Below, piece by piece: positions 1 to 9,759 of a stretch of DNA of 64,000 nucleotides. The first letter of the stretch is position 1. The number at the start of each line of letters is the position of its first letter. The notes under the pieces were generated by a model that had not been told where the DNA came from, did not search any database, and worked only from the letters and a program-made list of their open reading frames with translations. This DNA comes from Turritopsis dohrnii (taxonomy: Eukaryota > Cnidaria > Hydrozoa > Anthoathecata > Oceaniidae): assembly GCA_027922465.2 (NCBI GenBank), contig BQMF02000228.1, forward strand, positions 248,001 through 312,000, in the 5' to 3' direction. A program made the position numbers and the translations under genes.

Positions 1-589
1 GAAATATGTGTTGAATAAAAATAAGTCTCAGTTGACTTTCCCTGAGGAAAATAAAAATAAAAGTTTTCGTCATGGGATTTACAAAAATAACTTTATAGAA
101 TTAGAGCAGACGGTTTTTATTATTGCCAAATTTCGAACAAACTGTTGTATCTCTTATTTTCAGCTGAATGAGAACCAGGTAACGAGTTGATTTTGATACA
201 CAAACGAATGTTACCTGTAATATATACATAAAAAGAGTATAGATTACCAAATGGCTGCTAGAAAAATTTCCCTGTTTATTATAATAATTGAATAACACAG
301 TCATTTTAAATGGAAGATTTAAACCTATGAAGAAAAAAATCATTAACAAATTTTCGACACATCATCCTTTCTTTTAAAAGATCTTTCAACTGTCTAATTC
401 ATGAACAGGTGATTTCTTTTGTTTCAGAGTTTAATGACGTCAATTACTTCATCATGAATAAAAACAAGAAAGAAACACATTTGAATAACCAACGACTAGG
501 TGATTTATAATTTGACCGGGTCTTAAAAATGGCGGAATTAGTATAAACAAACATTAACATTTTCGAAAACATGTTATCGCTATCGATTA

Positions 590-790
590 GCCACTTTACC
601 TTACGTATGAGACGCTACCGGTAAATCACATTAGGTATTTTTTTACATTACATTGCGATACCGGTAATTACCGGTAAAGCGGTAAATTTATCGATAAAAA
701 TTATAATTACCAGTAATCGCTAAAAAAATCTTAAGTTACCAGTAAAATTACCAGTAATTTGCGTATATCGGTAAATCGAATGTACTTTTT
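590..790. repeat. cluster of TTACCGGTAA-like words
   Basis: About 200 bases contain many copies of TACCGGTAA and its variants TACCAGTAA and ATCGGTAAA in both orientations, some joined head to tail. The word is close to a palindrome, so the block can fold or can present repeated binding sites. No terminal repeats or target duplication were found around it. Confidence 0.5.
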
Positions 791-1204
791 TTCCCATGGA
801 CAGTCACATTTTATAAATAACAAGTTTTTAAAAGGAGCAATGATAAAAATAAAAATGAAGAATATATAATCAAATAATCACCGCATCCTGCATCGAGATT
901 TTTGCATAAAAAATGACTATGAACGAATGATTAATTATAGGTGGCCTTATAATATGTTAATGTTGCATTCCTTTTACAAAAAATTACATATCCCCTAGAG
1001 CATCATCAAAACAAGTAACTTTGCTAGAATTCAATCATCTTACGTGTGAAGGTTAATAATAAATTTGTGTCACAAACACACGAAATGGCATTCTGGTTTT
1101 GCTGTTGTTTTTCACAAAATATCACCTCATTCCCAGGACTTTTACTGATTGAGGATCCACAAAAAGAAACGGAATGCACAAATGCTAGACAAAAACGTAT
1201 TTTT

Positions 1205-1620
1205 TGATCCGTGAAAAATTTTTGAGAAGTGGAAAGTGCTGATTTCCACTTACAAAACTTCTTGAGAAAAATCTTTGCAGAGAAAGGATTTCCCCTTCTC
1301 GACTCGAGAAAATTTTCGCTATGTTAATTTCCACTATTTGGGAACTGAAAAGTATTTCTCAAAGAAATTTGTTCAGAACAGATGGCATTGAGTTGAAGGC
1401 AAATTTTGATTGGTCGATACCGACATTTCGGGCGAAACAAATTATCAAAACTACATTTTTTCGCGCACACACGAAAGAAATATATTTCTCAAGAAAAGTG
1501 TTTGCACATGCGTACTAATAAACAATGATGTAGTTCCAGCGAAAATTTGTGGCAATTCTCTCATATTTTGTAAGTGGAAATCCCGCTTAAGAGTCTTCCA
1601 AAAATCCAAACAAACACTAG
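1205..1620. repeat. fold-back (MITE-like) repeat
   Basis: A perfect 17-base inverted repeat, GATTTCCACTTACAAAA at 1241-1257 and its reverse complement at 1566-1582, brackets about 310 bases without coding sense. The flanks outside the arms show weaker inverted similarity, so the ends are approximate. This is the structure of a small non-autonomous DNA transposon. No target-site duplication was recognised. Confidence 0.45.
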
Positions 1621-2939
1621 TAACTTTCAGATAATATGGGGGAAAGACCAAGTAAGAAAATGTGAGCGGGATGCAGAAAGTAATTAAAATGTTAAATACA
1701 TCACGATAAATATGTGCAATTTGAAAGGTCTGTGTGAATTCCATGGATCCATTGTTTAGATAGAGCCTTAAATCACATACGTAATCACATGGAGAAGCTC
1801 AGAGATTATCTCTGTGCAACGTGTGTCTCAAGGGTACAGTTGACTTATTCAAAAGTTTGCATTTGTGAAGTTTAGTTATGATAAGTTTTGCATTTAGTTT
1901 AATTGACAGAGCCAGTATGGATTATTATTGATGTGAAATGGATTTTGCAGATATGTTTTTTATATGTCCGAAGTTTGGAAGGATGTCCAAAGTTAGGACG
2001 ATTGACAGTAGTTGGTTTAGTTACTTGACAAGTTGTTATTATGAAACTTGGATTGACAATTGCATCCAGATTAACCTGTGGTTTATAAATTGAAAATTCT
2101 TTTAATTATATTTTAGTAGAGTCTTAGTTTCTTTGTATATCCGAGCAGGTTCTTCTGTAACCAGCTATGATTACATGATGCTGTATAGTTAGTATCATTT
2201 ACTAGATTTTTATTCATTATTTTATTTATTATTATTTTATCGAGGCCAGAGGGAAATTGCACAGTGTAACTCACTGATGTGGGCCTTCACATCAGATAGA
2301 TCTTCACTCGATAGATATCTTTTTTCATAAAATTCTGTACCTTATGAAGGCTAAAAAAGTAACGATTGGAAGTTTCATACATTTTCACTGTTTAGAAAAG
2401 ACTAGTGATGGAATGCTGAAAAACTGGGGTGTGTAAAACGTAAACAAAAGCATAAACGAGAAACACGTGAGATAATGCAAAAAGCAACATCAATTTTCGT
2501 CATACCTTATGTACAACTTTGTCTTCTATCGACAACTTTTGCCAGTCATCTTCATCACCCATACCTTGTAACTGCAAATATCAGTTAAAAATGGACTATA
2601 AAGGAACTGAGTATATTGTATTGTATTGCATGTATATTCTCAACTTTTTTTGCATTTCGCTTCGCTTTGGTAATACATTCCGCGAAAAAAAAACTTTAAA
2701 TTTTTAACCAATCATATTATTAGAAATGCAATTCTAGCCAATAAGAAGATACGAGCTGGTATACAAAAAGTCAACTTGCAAAATGGTAGGCTTATCAGTA
2801 GACAACATCGTATGACATCATCTTATTGTTTGCATTACAATTACAACTGGACATACGGAACTGTGTTTACGGATTTATAATCACTAATAGGACACACAGA
2901 GCCGTGTAGTTGTTAATTGTTCGACAGTGTGTAGATGAC

Positions 2940-5057
2940 ATGTCCCATTCCGTTTACAATTTTGTACTGCAAAATCCCTCCGCCACCGAACTTGATTTAA
3001 AGGGATTAAGTGCTGAAGAAAAGGAACGGATATTAGAAGTTGTCCAGAGAAGTCGTGAAACAACACAGGCCATGGAAGGACAATTGAGCAAGTTCACTAA
3101 CCTTATGAAGGGCTGGCAATATCGTTGGTTTGTTCTAAATCCAGAGAGTGGCGACTTAATTTATTATTTGGATAAGGAGAAAACAAGATGTCGAGGCAAT
3201 CTTCCATTAGCGGCGGCTGTTGTTTCCCCTAGTGAAGAAGACTCGGTTTCCTTCATGATTAGTGCATGTAACAGTGATATATATAGGTTGAGAGCCCAGG
3301 ATGCAAAAGAAAGGCAGCATTGGATTAATTTAATTAGGGCTGTTGCTGAGTACCATGGAAAAAACCAAACAAAACCAATTCGACCACCACCACCTTCTCT
3401 GAAGTCTTCCCATCTTGAGAGATCAGCTTCAATTTCACCAAGTTCTGGTGGAATAAAAGAGACTTCCCTTCATAGGACTAAAACCATTGGTTACAAAGGT
3501 GAAAATTACCAACGAACAAAACCAACAATGCCTGCAAATCCAATTCAAGAAGAACTTAAGAATATAAAAGATGCCTTGAATAGCGTTATGGAATATCACT
3601 CTAGTGCAATTGAAGCATTAGAATGCAGGTCCTCAAGTACCGAAGTTCCATCTACTCTTGATGAACATACTCTTGTACTCAAAGCTACCTCTCAGGCAAC
3701 AGTTAATATTTTGCAACAATGTTTTAGTATCCTTCAACAACAGGCATTTGAGCTTCAGGGATCTGCTAACTCAGCTAGGCTTCCAGCTGGAGCAACAATC
3801 GGGTGGTTTGAACCTCTTAGTCAACGCAGGATTGAAAGAAGTATGTCAACAGAGAGTGATGAAAGTATAGAAATGATTGAACCTCGTCAAAATGTTATGA
3901 GCATTAAAGAATATGCTGAAAATGAAATAGAGGACCAGCAATTAGATACTGATGAGCAACTTGAGGATATGGAATCTCATAAAAGTGTGATACTTCATCT
4001 TCTTTCGCAACTCAAGTTGGGTATGGATCTCACAAGAGTTGTTTTACCCACTTTTGTGTTAGAAAAAAGGTCTCTTCTGGAAATGTATGCAGATTTTATG
4101 GCACATGGGGATCTATTTTTAAAAATACCACATGAAAATAGCCCTGAAGATCGTATGATTGCTGTTCTAGAATTCTATCTAACCTCCTTCCATGTTGGAA
4201 GGAAAAGTGGTGTTGCCAAAAAGCCTTACAATCCTATCTTAGGTGAACATTTCCACTGCTCCTTTGATGGCCAATTTAGTGACTCGGGCAATGACATGAT
4301 ACATTTTTTAGCAGAGCAAGTTTCTCACCATCCTCCTATATCAGCTTTTTATGCTGAATCTCCTGCTCATGGTATTTCAATGAACACACACATATGGACA
4401 AAATCAAAATTTTATGGTATGAGTATTGGAGTTATTAATGTTGGTGAGTGTGTATTAACCTTACATGATCACAGTGAAGAATACATTATCACCTTCCCAA
4501 ATGCATATTGTCGTTCAATTTTGACTGTTCCATGGGTCGAGTTAGGAGGGCGTACTTTCATACGTTGTCCTCAAACGGGATATAATGCAGTTATCACTTT
4601 TCATACAAAACCGTTCTATGGTGGGAAAGCAAATCGTGTCACATGTGAAGTTAAACACTCTTCAACAGAAGATGGAAAGGTAATTTGCCGTGGTGAAGGG
4701 TACTGGGATGGAATTATGGAGTTAGATTTCGAGAAAAGCGATGAGAAAAAAATACTTGATATCAGTAAATTGAAAATATGCAAGAAACATGTCCGTCCCC
4801 TTGATATGCAGTCTGAGTATGAATCCAGAAAATTATGGTATAATGTCACTGATGCCTTGCAAAATGATAACCTAGAAAAAGCAACAGAAGAGAAACATAA
4901 GTTAGAGGAGAGACAACGTAATGAAGCTAAACATCGATCGGCAAGTGGACTAGAGTGGAACACCAACTTTTTTTACAAGCACACAGATGAATGGCTAATC
5001 TATCCTCAAATACCACAGTTAAACACAAGAAAGAAATCTAAGTCAATTGTTAATTAA
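2940..5057 (+). CDS. OSBPL11: oxysterol-binding protein-related protein, ORP10/11 type (intronless)
   Basis: A 705-residue protein in one uninterrupted exon. An N-terminal PH domain begins near residue 45 (MEGQLSKFTNLMKGWQYRWF), a linker follows, and from about residue 340 runs the lipid-binding OSBP-related domain. Its signature EQVSHHPPIS lies near residues 459-468, with KKPYNPILGE upstream and ILTVPWVELGG downstream. The linker motif LPAGATIGWFEPL and the sentence-like match through the lipid domain fit vertebrate ORP11/ORP10 better than ORP9. ORPs exchange sterol or phosphatidylserine and phosphoinositides at membrane contacts; ORP11 acts at Golgi and late endosomes. No FFAT motif was noticed. 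The ATG at 2940 is the first ATG in frame. Vertebrate homologues have many introns, so an intronless copy suggests retroposition or wholesale intron loss. The frame is intact and looks functional. Confidence 0.92.
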   Translation: MSHSVYNFVLQNPSATELDLKGLSAEEKERILEVVQRSRETTQAMEGQLSKFTNLMKGWQYRWFVLNPESGDLIYYLDKEKTRCRGNLPLAAAVVSPSEEDSVSFMISACNSDIYRLRAQDAKERQHWINLIRAVAEYHGKNQTKPIRPPPPSLKSSHLERSASISPSSGGIKETSLHRTKTIGYKGENYQRTKPTMPANPIQEELKNIKDALNSVMEYHSSAIEALECRSSSTEVPSTLDEHTLVLKATSQATVNILQQCFSILQQQAFELQGSANSARLPAGATIGWFEPLSQRRIERSMSTESDESIEMIEPRQNVMSIKEYAENEIEDQQLDTDEQLEDMESHKSVILHLLSQLKLGMDLTRVVLPTFVLEKRSLLEMYADFMAHGDLFLKIPHENSPEDRMIAVLEFYLTSFHVGRKSGVAKKPYNPILGEHFHCSFDGQFSDSGNDMIHFLAEQVSHHPPISAFYAESPAHGISMNTHIWTKSKFYGMSIGVINVGECVLTLHDHSEEYIITFPNAYCRSILTVPWVELGGRTFIRCPQTGYNAVITFHTKPFYGGKANRVTCEVKHSSTEDGKVICRGEGYWDGIMELDFEKSDEKKILDISKLKICKKHVRPLDMQSEYESRKLWYNVTDALQNDNLEKATEEKHKLEERQRNEAKHRSASGLEWNTNFFYKHTDEWLIYPQIPQLNTRKKSKSIVN

Positions 5058-5308
5058 TTTTTGTATATGATAGTAAGAGATGGTAACATTCAATAGCTTT
5101 AATTCACACATCAAATACTCTTTAGTTTTCCATATAATTGTAATTGAAATACATCTATTTTTTGACATCTTCTTTCTCTGTGTTATTTTAAAGAATTTGG
5201 TCGCATGAGACAGTTATACCTGGAATGTTATTGTTTTTTAATGTTATGCCAGGACTTAATTAAGGATTTAATCTTGAATCTAGAGTCTAGAACATCCCCG
5301 TTTATCGA

Positions 5309-5314
5309 AATAAA
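5309..5314 (+). promoter_or_regulatory. polyadenylation signal candidate of the ORP gene
   Basis: AATAAA about 250 bases after the ORP stop codon, the first canonical signal on this strand downstream of the gene. Whether it is used cannot be told from sequence. Confidence 0.4.
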
Positions 5315-5979
5315 AAAGAAACCCTGGGTTCGAAATTAACATCGCATGTGTTACTAATTTTCTTTCCAATTTGATCTCCTGATTGTCAAAGCTCAGCCAC
5401 AGCCACACCACCATTGTACTTTCAAAGGAAATATACATTTATCCCGAAAGATTCGGCGAACAAAGTTTCCATTCGGCGAAAAAACTTTCGGACAGATTTT
5501 TCGAAATTCGGACAAACATCTCGGACAAAATAGACCTTTTCATGAATTATGTAAAGTCTGTCTCAATATAATTGGCAGTAGAAACAAATTACCTCATAAC
5601 TTTTGATAGCCACTTCCGATTCCAAAAATTTTTTTTGCATGTTTCAGATAATTAAAAGCACTATATTTGAATATATTTTTGGTTGAAAAATTCGCGATTT
5701 TTAGCGGTTAAATTTGCGATTTAAAAAATAAAGCTTTTTTTCTACTTAAGCTATAACTTTCATTTCTGCACCAGTGGTAGCCCTGCTTTAGGCAAAGAAA
5801 GTTATAAAGTTTGAGGGCAAACCAATGGGTCGTTCAGAAGATATGGGCCCCGAAGTACCCTTCAGTAGCGATTTTACGTGAAACATCAAATCTCCAACTT
5901 TTAACAAAAAACGGGGGTTATCTTTTCTTTCATCAACAGCTCAATTAAAATTTGAAAAGTGTTACAGTAATGAATTGAA
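5315..5979. other. non-coding stretch before the HECT fragment
   Basis: No gene is recognised. Around 5450-5530 short words related to TTCGGACA and TTCGGCGAA recur. A pyrimidine-rich tract ending in CAACAG near 5940 looks like a splice acceptor, but the HECT frame has stops (TAA at 5947, TGA at 5971) between it and the conserved sequence. Confidence 0.4.
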
Positions 5980-6414
5980 TTGGCGAGGCAAGAACTTATC
6001 CAGAAACTTCACTTAATGAATGGAAACGCTGGAGAACAAGTTGGATCCAATCAACGCTGGAAAGATTCCTTAGTACTGCTTAAAGAAAGGATTGAATTTT
6101 CTTCAGCTGCTAATTTAAAGAAGTTTTATGATGCTGAAAGAGAACCATTTGGATACTTAAAAAGATTTGTTCGTGGATTAGACAATTCACAGCTTAAAAA
6201 ATTACTAAAGTTTTTAACAGGATCTGAAACAATAGTTATCACATCTGTAGAAATATCATTTACAAGAGATCAAAATCAGTTTTCAAGACGTCCTATCGCA
6301 CATACATGTGGTCCTAATCTAAAACTTCCTGCAACATACACTAATTTTTGTGAATTAAGGGAAGAATTTTCCAGTATCATAATGCAATCTAATTGGGAAA
6401 TGGACATTGTTTAA
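5980..6414 (+). pseudogene. HECT-like domain, C-terminal fragment
   Basis: About 144 codons matching the end of a HECT E3 ubiquitin-ligase domain of the kind found in G2E3-like proteins. The run LLKFLTGSETI is followed by the segment RPIAHTCGPNLKLPATYTNF, and the chain ends in a W-x-MDIV tail. In active HECT ligases the catalytic cysteine sits in this C-lobe, and the Cys of HTCGPNLKLP aligns with it. There is no ATG start, and two in-frame stops lie just upstream. It is therefore either a last exon whose acceptor is damaged or a 5'-truncated relic. It faces the integrase gene at 7265-8428 tail to tail; both may have belonged to one transposon, which is inference. Confidence 0.6.
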
Positions 6415-7264
6415 CTGTTTTATTTATCTAATTATATATATTTGTTTTGAGTTTTTGTTTTGCTTTCAGTAATGTTTATGAAAGAGACTTTAATTAGTTT
6501 TGGCATTTTCATATTCTCAGCATAAACAGCATTTCAGTTGAATAATGCTGGTGTTATATTCTATTTTTAGAGTTTTTATTTTTGTTTTTATCTCATTTTG
6601 TTATCTTTTTTGTTACTTATCATACTAGCCAATAGATGAATTGACATCTCGTCTTCTTCAAATGCTAAACTGACGTGATATTGAGGTACACTTCATCGTG
6701 TAGCTCAAAGACAAGTTTCGATGAAAGATTTTTTAGTAATTCAGCTCATGAGTTTATTTACATTTTTTCATTATTTTCATTTTGTTAACAGGTGCTAGTT
6801 TTTATGATTATGTTCAGTAGTGCAAGGAATCTTTGCTTTTGAGATTCCTCTCTGAGTGCAAACATATCTTACAGGTTACCTTGATAAGTTTCTTTAGTAT
6901 TGAAATAAAGGCCCAAACAAATCACTATTGTTCTAGTAGCAATCTGTGACAAAATTGCAATGATTTTACTTATGATTTTGTTTGGGAAATCCTAATGACG
7001 AAGGCTTCTTTAGGCTTAAATTATACTTGCGTTATGCTTATTAATTTACAACAGTGTTATTTAGGTTCAAAGTATGCTTGTCTTAAAAACAGCATAATTG
7101 TTTTGTCGTACTGTTGTTGTTTGATGTTTGAATATGAAAATCAAAATTCTAATCATATCAATTAAAATCACGAAAACTGAGCTAAGGGTTGAGCATAATT
7201 CTAGACAAGACGCAGTTGTGTATTCCAGTTTTTTAGTTACAAAAAAGTTTCTATCAAATAAACT
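6415..7264. other. spacer between HECT fragment and integrase gene
   Basis: AT-rich DNA without recognised genes. AATAAA at 6904-6909 on the plus strand could have served the HECT transcript. No terminal repeats were identified. Confidence 0.4.
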
Positions 7265-8428
7265 TCAAGGATACTCTAAAATTTTATTCAATAAAAAAAG
7301 ATACAAATCCAAAGCTTCTGCCGCGGTTGTAGGTGTGGTGTAGCCATTTTCGGTCATCAATATTTCAGCAAATTCCCCAAAGTCTTGAGAATAATCATTT
7401 AAATCAATAGTGACAGCAGGGTACATTTCCATTACTTCATCGACACCAATATTGATAGAAAAGTTTGATCGATCATACAAGTGAGGCAAGAAAAACATTG
7501 TGTCCGGTCTTCCGCATGGTCCTTGATTTCGATTTGCAGAAATAATGTGGGAATTCCAATCATTAGCCACTGAATTCAAGTCTTGACGTACTAATGTCAT
7601 GAAACAAAATCGAATGCATTCCACAAGCACCACATCATCACTTGAAAAAAGTTCCAAGTCGACCATGTCCTTGAAAAATTGTCTCCACCATCCTATTCTA
7701 TCGCGCTCTAGAACGGACCAAAAGGCCTCTATACGTTGATTTAAAGGTGATGTGATTATGCTGAACATATCCATTTTTGGATCAGCTTTATCTATTGTTC
7801 TAAGAAAAACATGGATAGGTTCTACTAAGCTATGTTTACTGCCATCGTCAGCCTTGATTTTGACAGGAAGACCATATTCTTTGACCGCGTTTAAATAGTA
7901 CTTGGCTACAATTTCAGGCATTTTGTTAGAAGGGCCAACCTCCAATCACATGAGGCGTCTTGAAAAGCCATCAATGCAGCCATGGATACTGAATCCAAAT
8001 GGTTTTAATTTATCATGGCCTTCAATATGCCATACAAAATTTGGACCTTCTGACACATACTTTATGCGTCTGAGTCGTCTTCGTCGCCTCAGTGAAACCC
8101 CCTGGGGATCAATTTCTTTCATAAGTTGCCTTACATCTTCTTGACGGCAAATTACTCCTTTAGACAGCATCGACCGATGAATTCGACGATACCCAATATG
8201 ACTGCCACTGTCATGCAATTCCTCGGTAATAGCTTGGACAAGATCAGTATGTGAACATCTCACAGAAATCAGTGATCGTCTCTTTAAACCACGTTGCCGT
8301 AACTTCCGTTTCAATGTTGAAAGGCTAATGTCATGTTGGTGGTGACATCTTAAAAACTCTACTATTTCCAAATATGTGAAACCATCGTTAAAATACCTTT
8401 CTATCAAAGTGTCCAGGTCATCATCCAT
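7265..8428 (-). pseudogene. integrase-core (rve-fold) transposon protein with one nonsense codon
   Basis: A single reading frame of about 387 codons read from 8428 down to 7265, broken only by TGA at 7946-7948. The first part has a helical N-terminus with a winged-helix-like DNA-binding look (LSTLKRKLRQRGLKRRS), then VWHIEGHDKLKPFGFSIHGC and IDGFSRRLM. The stop follows, then LEVGPSNKMPE, KADDGSKHS and NQRIEAFWSVLERD. These are the blocks of an integrase core domain of the DDE/rve superfamily; the acidic positions would be the E or D of HIEGHD, a D of KADDG and the E of RIEAFW. Related proteins read Trp at the stop position (RRLMWLEV), so TGG to TGA explains the lesion. The GTEN-like stretch after the second acidic residue is also altered here. 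It is probably dead transposase. Confidence 0.7.
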
Positions 8429-8469
8429 CTTTATTTTGAGTGACTAAGATCAACTCACAAGAGTCAGAT

Positions 8470-8640
8470 TGTTGAAAAGTGGAATTTTTTTTTTCAAAAG
8501 TGGAATTTTTTTTTCAAAAATGGAATTTTTTTTTTTTTTCAAAAGTGGAATTTTTTTTTTTCAAAAGTGGAATTTTTGTTTTTTTCAAAAGTGGAATTTT
8601 TTTTTTCAAAAGTGGAAATTCCAATTTTAAAATGGAAGAA
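8470..8640. repeat. tandem repeat: T-tract plus CAAAAGTGGAA
   Basis: About seven imperfect units, each a run of 8-14 T followed by CAAAAGTGGAA (one reads CAAAAATGGAA). The array lies directly in front of the first LINE's ORF1, so it could be the LINE's 5' leader, a repeated promoter monomer, or an unrelated microsatellite. The window does not decide. Confidence 0.75.
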
Positions 8641-8708
8641 TTTAATTTCGTAGCGTGCGGATGTCATCTTAGAAAATATAATTTTTGGGTGTCAACTTTG
8701 CAGTAGAA

Positions 8709-9374
8709 ATGGTTTATTCTGAGAGTGATTTAAATAACTTGAAGAAAGCTGATCTTATGAAACTTGTACTAGAGCAACAAGCTGCTAGTGAACAACTCAA
8801 AGAGCTCAACTCAAGAATGCAACAGCTAGAAGAAAAGATCAGTGAGATACAATCAATAAACTTAATCAGAAAAAATACATCCGATCTTTTGGTTAAGAAA
8901 ATTCAAACTCTGGAGACTGAAATGTTAAAAGCAGAGCAGTATAGTAGAAGAGAGTGTCTTGACATCAATGGAATCGACAAGTCAGTCACTGACGATCAAC
9001 TTGAAGATGAGGTTTGTAAAATATTAGCAAATGTTGGTGTAAAAATTGACTCAGAAATTGACGTGCAGGCATGCCACAGGTATGGAAAAAAAGGCACAGT
9101 AATTGTGAAGTTTACAAACAGAAAAACTGTCCAGAAGATTTTGTATGGTAAGTCTAAGTTACCTGAGGAAGTTTACATTAATGAAACTTTGTGTCCTCGA
9201 AACAAACGAATTCGTGGGAGATGTGGTGTCTTAAAAAAGAAAGGCAAGATTACAAATATCGTGACGAAAAATGGAATGATTCGTATTAAATTAGTGAACT
9301 CAGATCAGTATACTGACATAAATCACGAAAGTGATTTAACAGATCTATTTCCTGACTTTGAATTTCCTTTCTAG
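8709..9374 (+). CDS. LINE ORF1 protein (coiled coil plus RRM-like domain)
   Basis: A 221-residue protein starting at the ATG at 8709. Residues about 20-80 form a leucine-rich coiled coil (LKKADLMKLVLEQQAASEQL onward). Then comes YSRRECLDINGI and the block ACHRYGKKGTVIVKFTNRKT, the RRM-like core of L1-type ORF1 proteins. Such proteins trimerise through the coil and bind the LINE RNA as a chaperone. The frame is intact although ORF2 is not. Its partner in the second LINE (59960-60682) has the same architecture with different sequence. Confidence 0.8.
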   Translation: MVYSESDLNNLKKADLMKLVLEQQAASEQLKELNSRMQQLEEKISEIQSINLIRKNTSDLLVKKIQTLETEMLKAEQYSRRECLDINGIDKSVTDDQLEDEVCKILANVGVKIDSEIDVQACHRYGKKGTVIVKFTNRKTVQKILYGKSKLPEEVYINETLCPRNKRIRGRCGVLKKKGKITNIVTKNGMIRIKLVNSDQYTDINHESDLTDLFPDFEFPF

Positions 9375-9759
9375 GTGAATTTTCTATGTGTTTATCTGTG
9401 CTTTTGTTGTCAAGTGACACGCCCCTTTTTCGGATATTTTGTTTTTTATGTTTCTCTAAAAAATGTTACATTGCTCTTTATGTAAGTCATAGAAACTTGC
9501 AAACATAGTTCGTTTTTTTTTTGAATATATTTTTATCACCCTTTAATGATGATATCTTTGTCATGGATCATATGAAAACTCTCCTGAGAGTAAATTGCGT
9601 CCATTCTCTTATTTTTATTTTTACAAATGTCTTTTTTTTAATTAATGTCAATTTTTCTGATTGTTTTGATTTTCTTATGTCATTTTTATGTGTGGAGATT
9701 TATCGTAACAGTGAGTGTTTTATTGAGATCTTGAAGATTGTCGGGCAGTGTGGTTTGTC
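9375..9759. other. spacer between LINE ORF1 and ORF2
   Basis: T-rich non-coding DNA inside the LINE. Nothing else is visible. Confidence 0.5.

Larger units (their letters stand above)
1..2939. other. gene-free left flank
   Basis: No convincing coding region is visible; the short open frames have no family resemblance and biased AT-rich composition. The stretch holds a cluster of ACCGGTAA-type words (about 590-790), a fold-back repeat (about 1205-1620), and a small hairpin near 2275-2294 (TGATGTG...CACATCA). The last few hundred bases should contain the promoter and 5' leader of the lipid-transfer gene starting at 2940. The string ending in CGACAG just before that gene could be a splice acceptor, so a non-coding first exon is possible. 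Confidence 0.6.

Noticed and set aside
4616..4966. Minus-strand open frame of 116 codons
   Set aside because: Antisense to the well-conserved end of the ORP gene, with no family resemblance.
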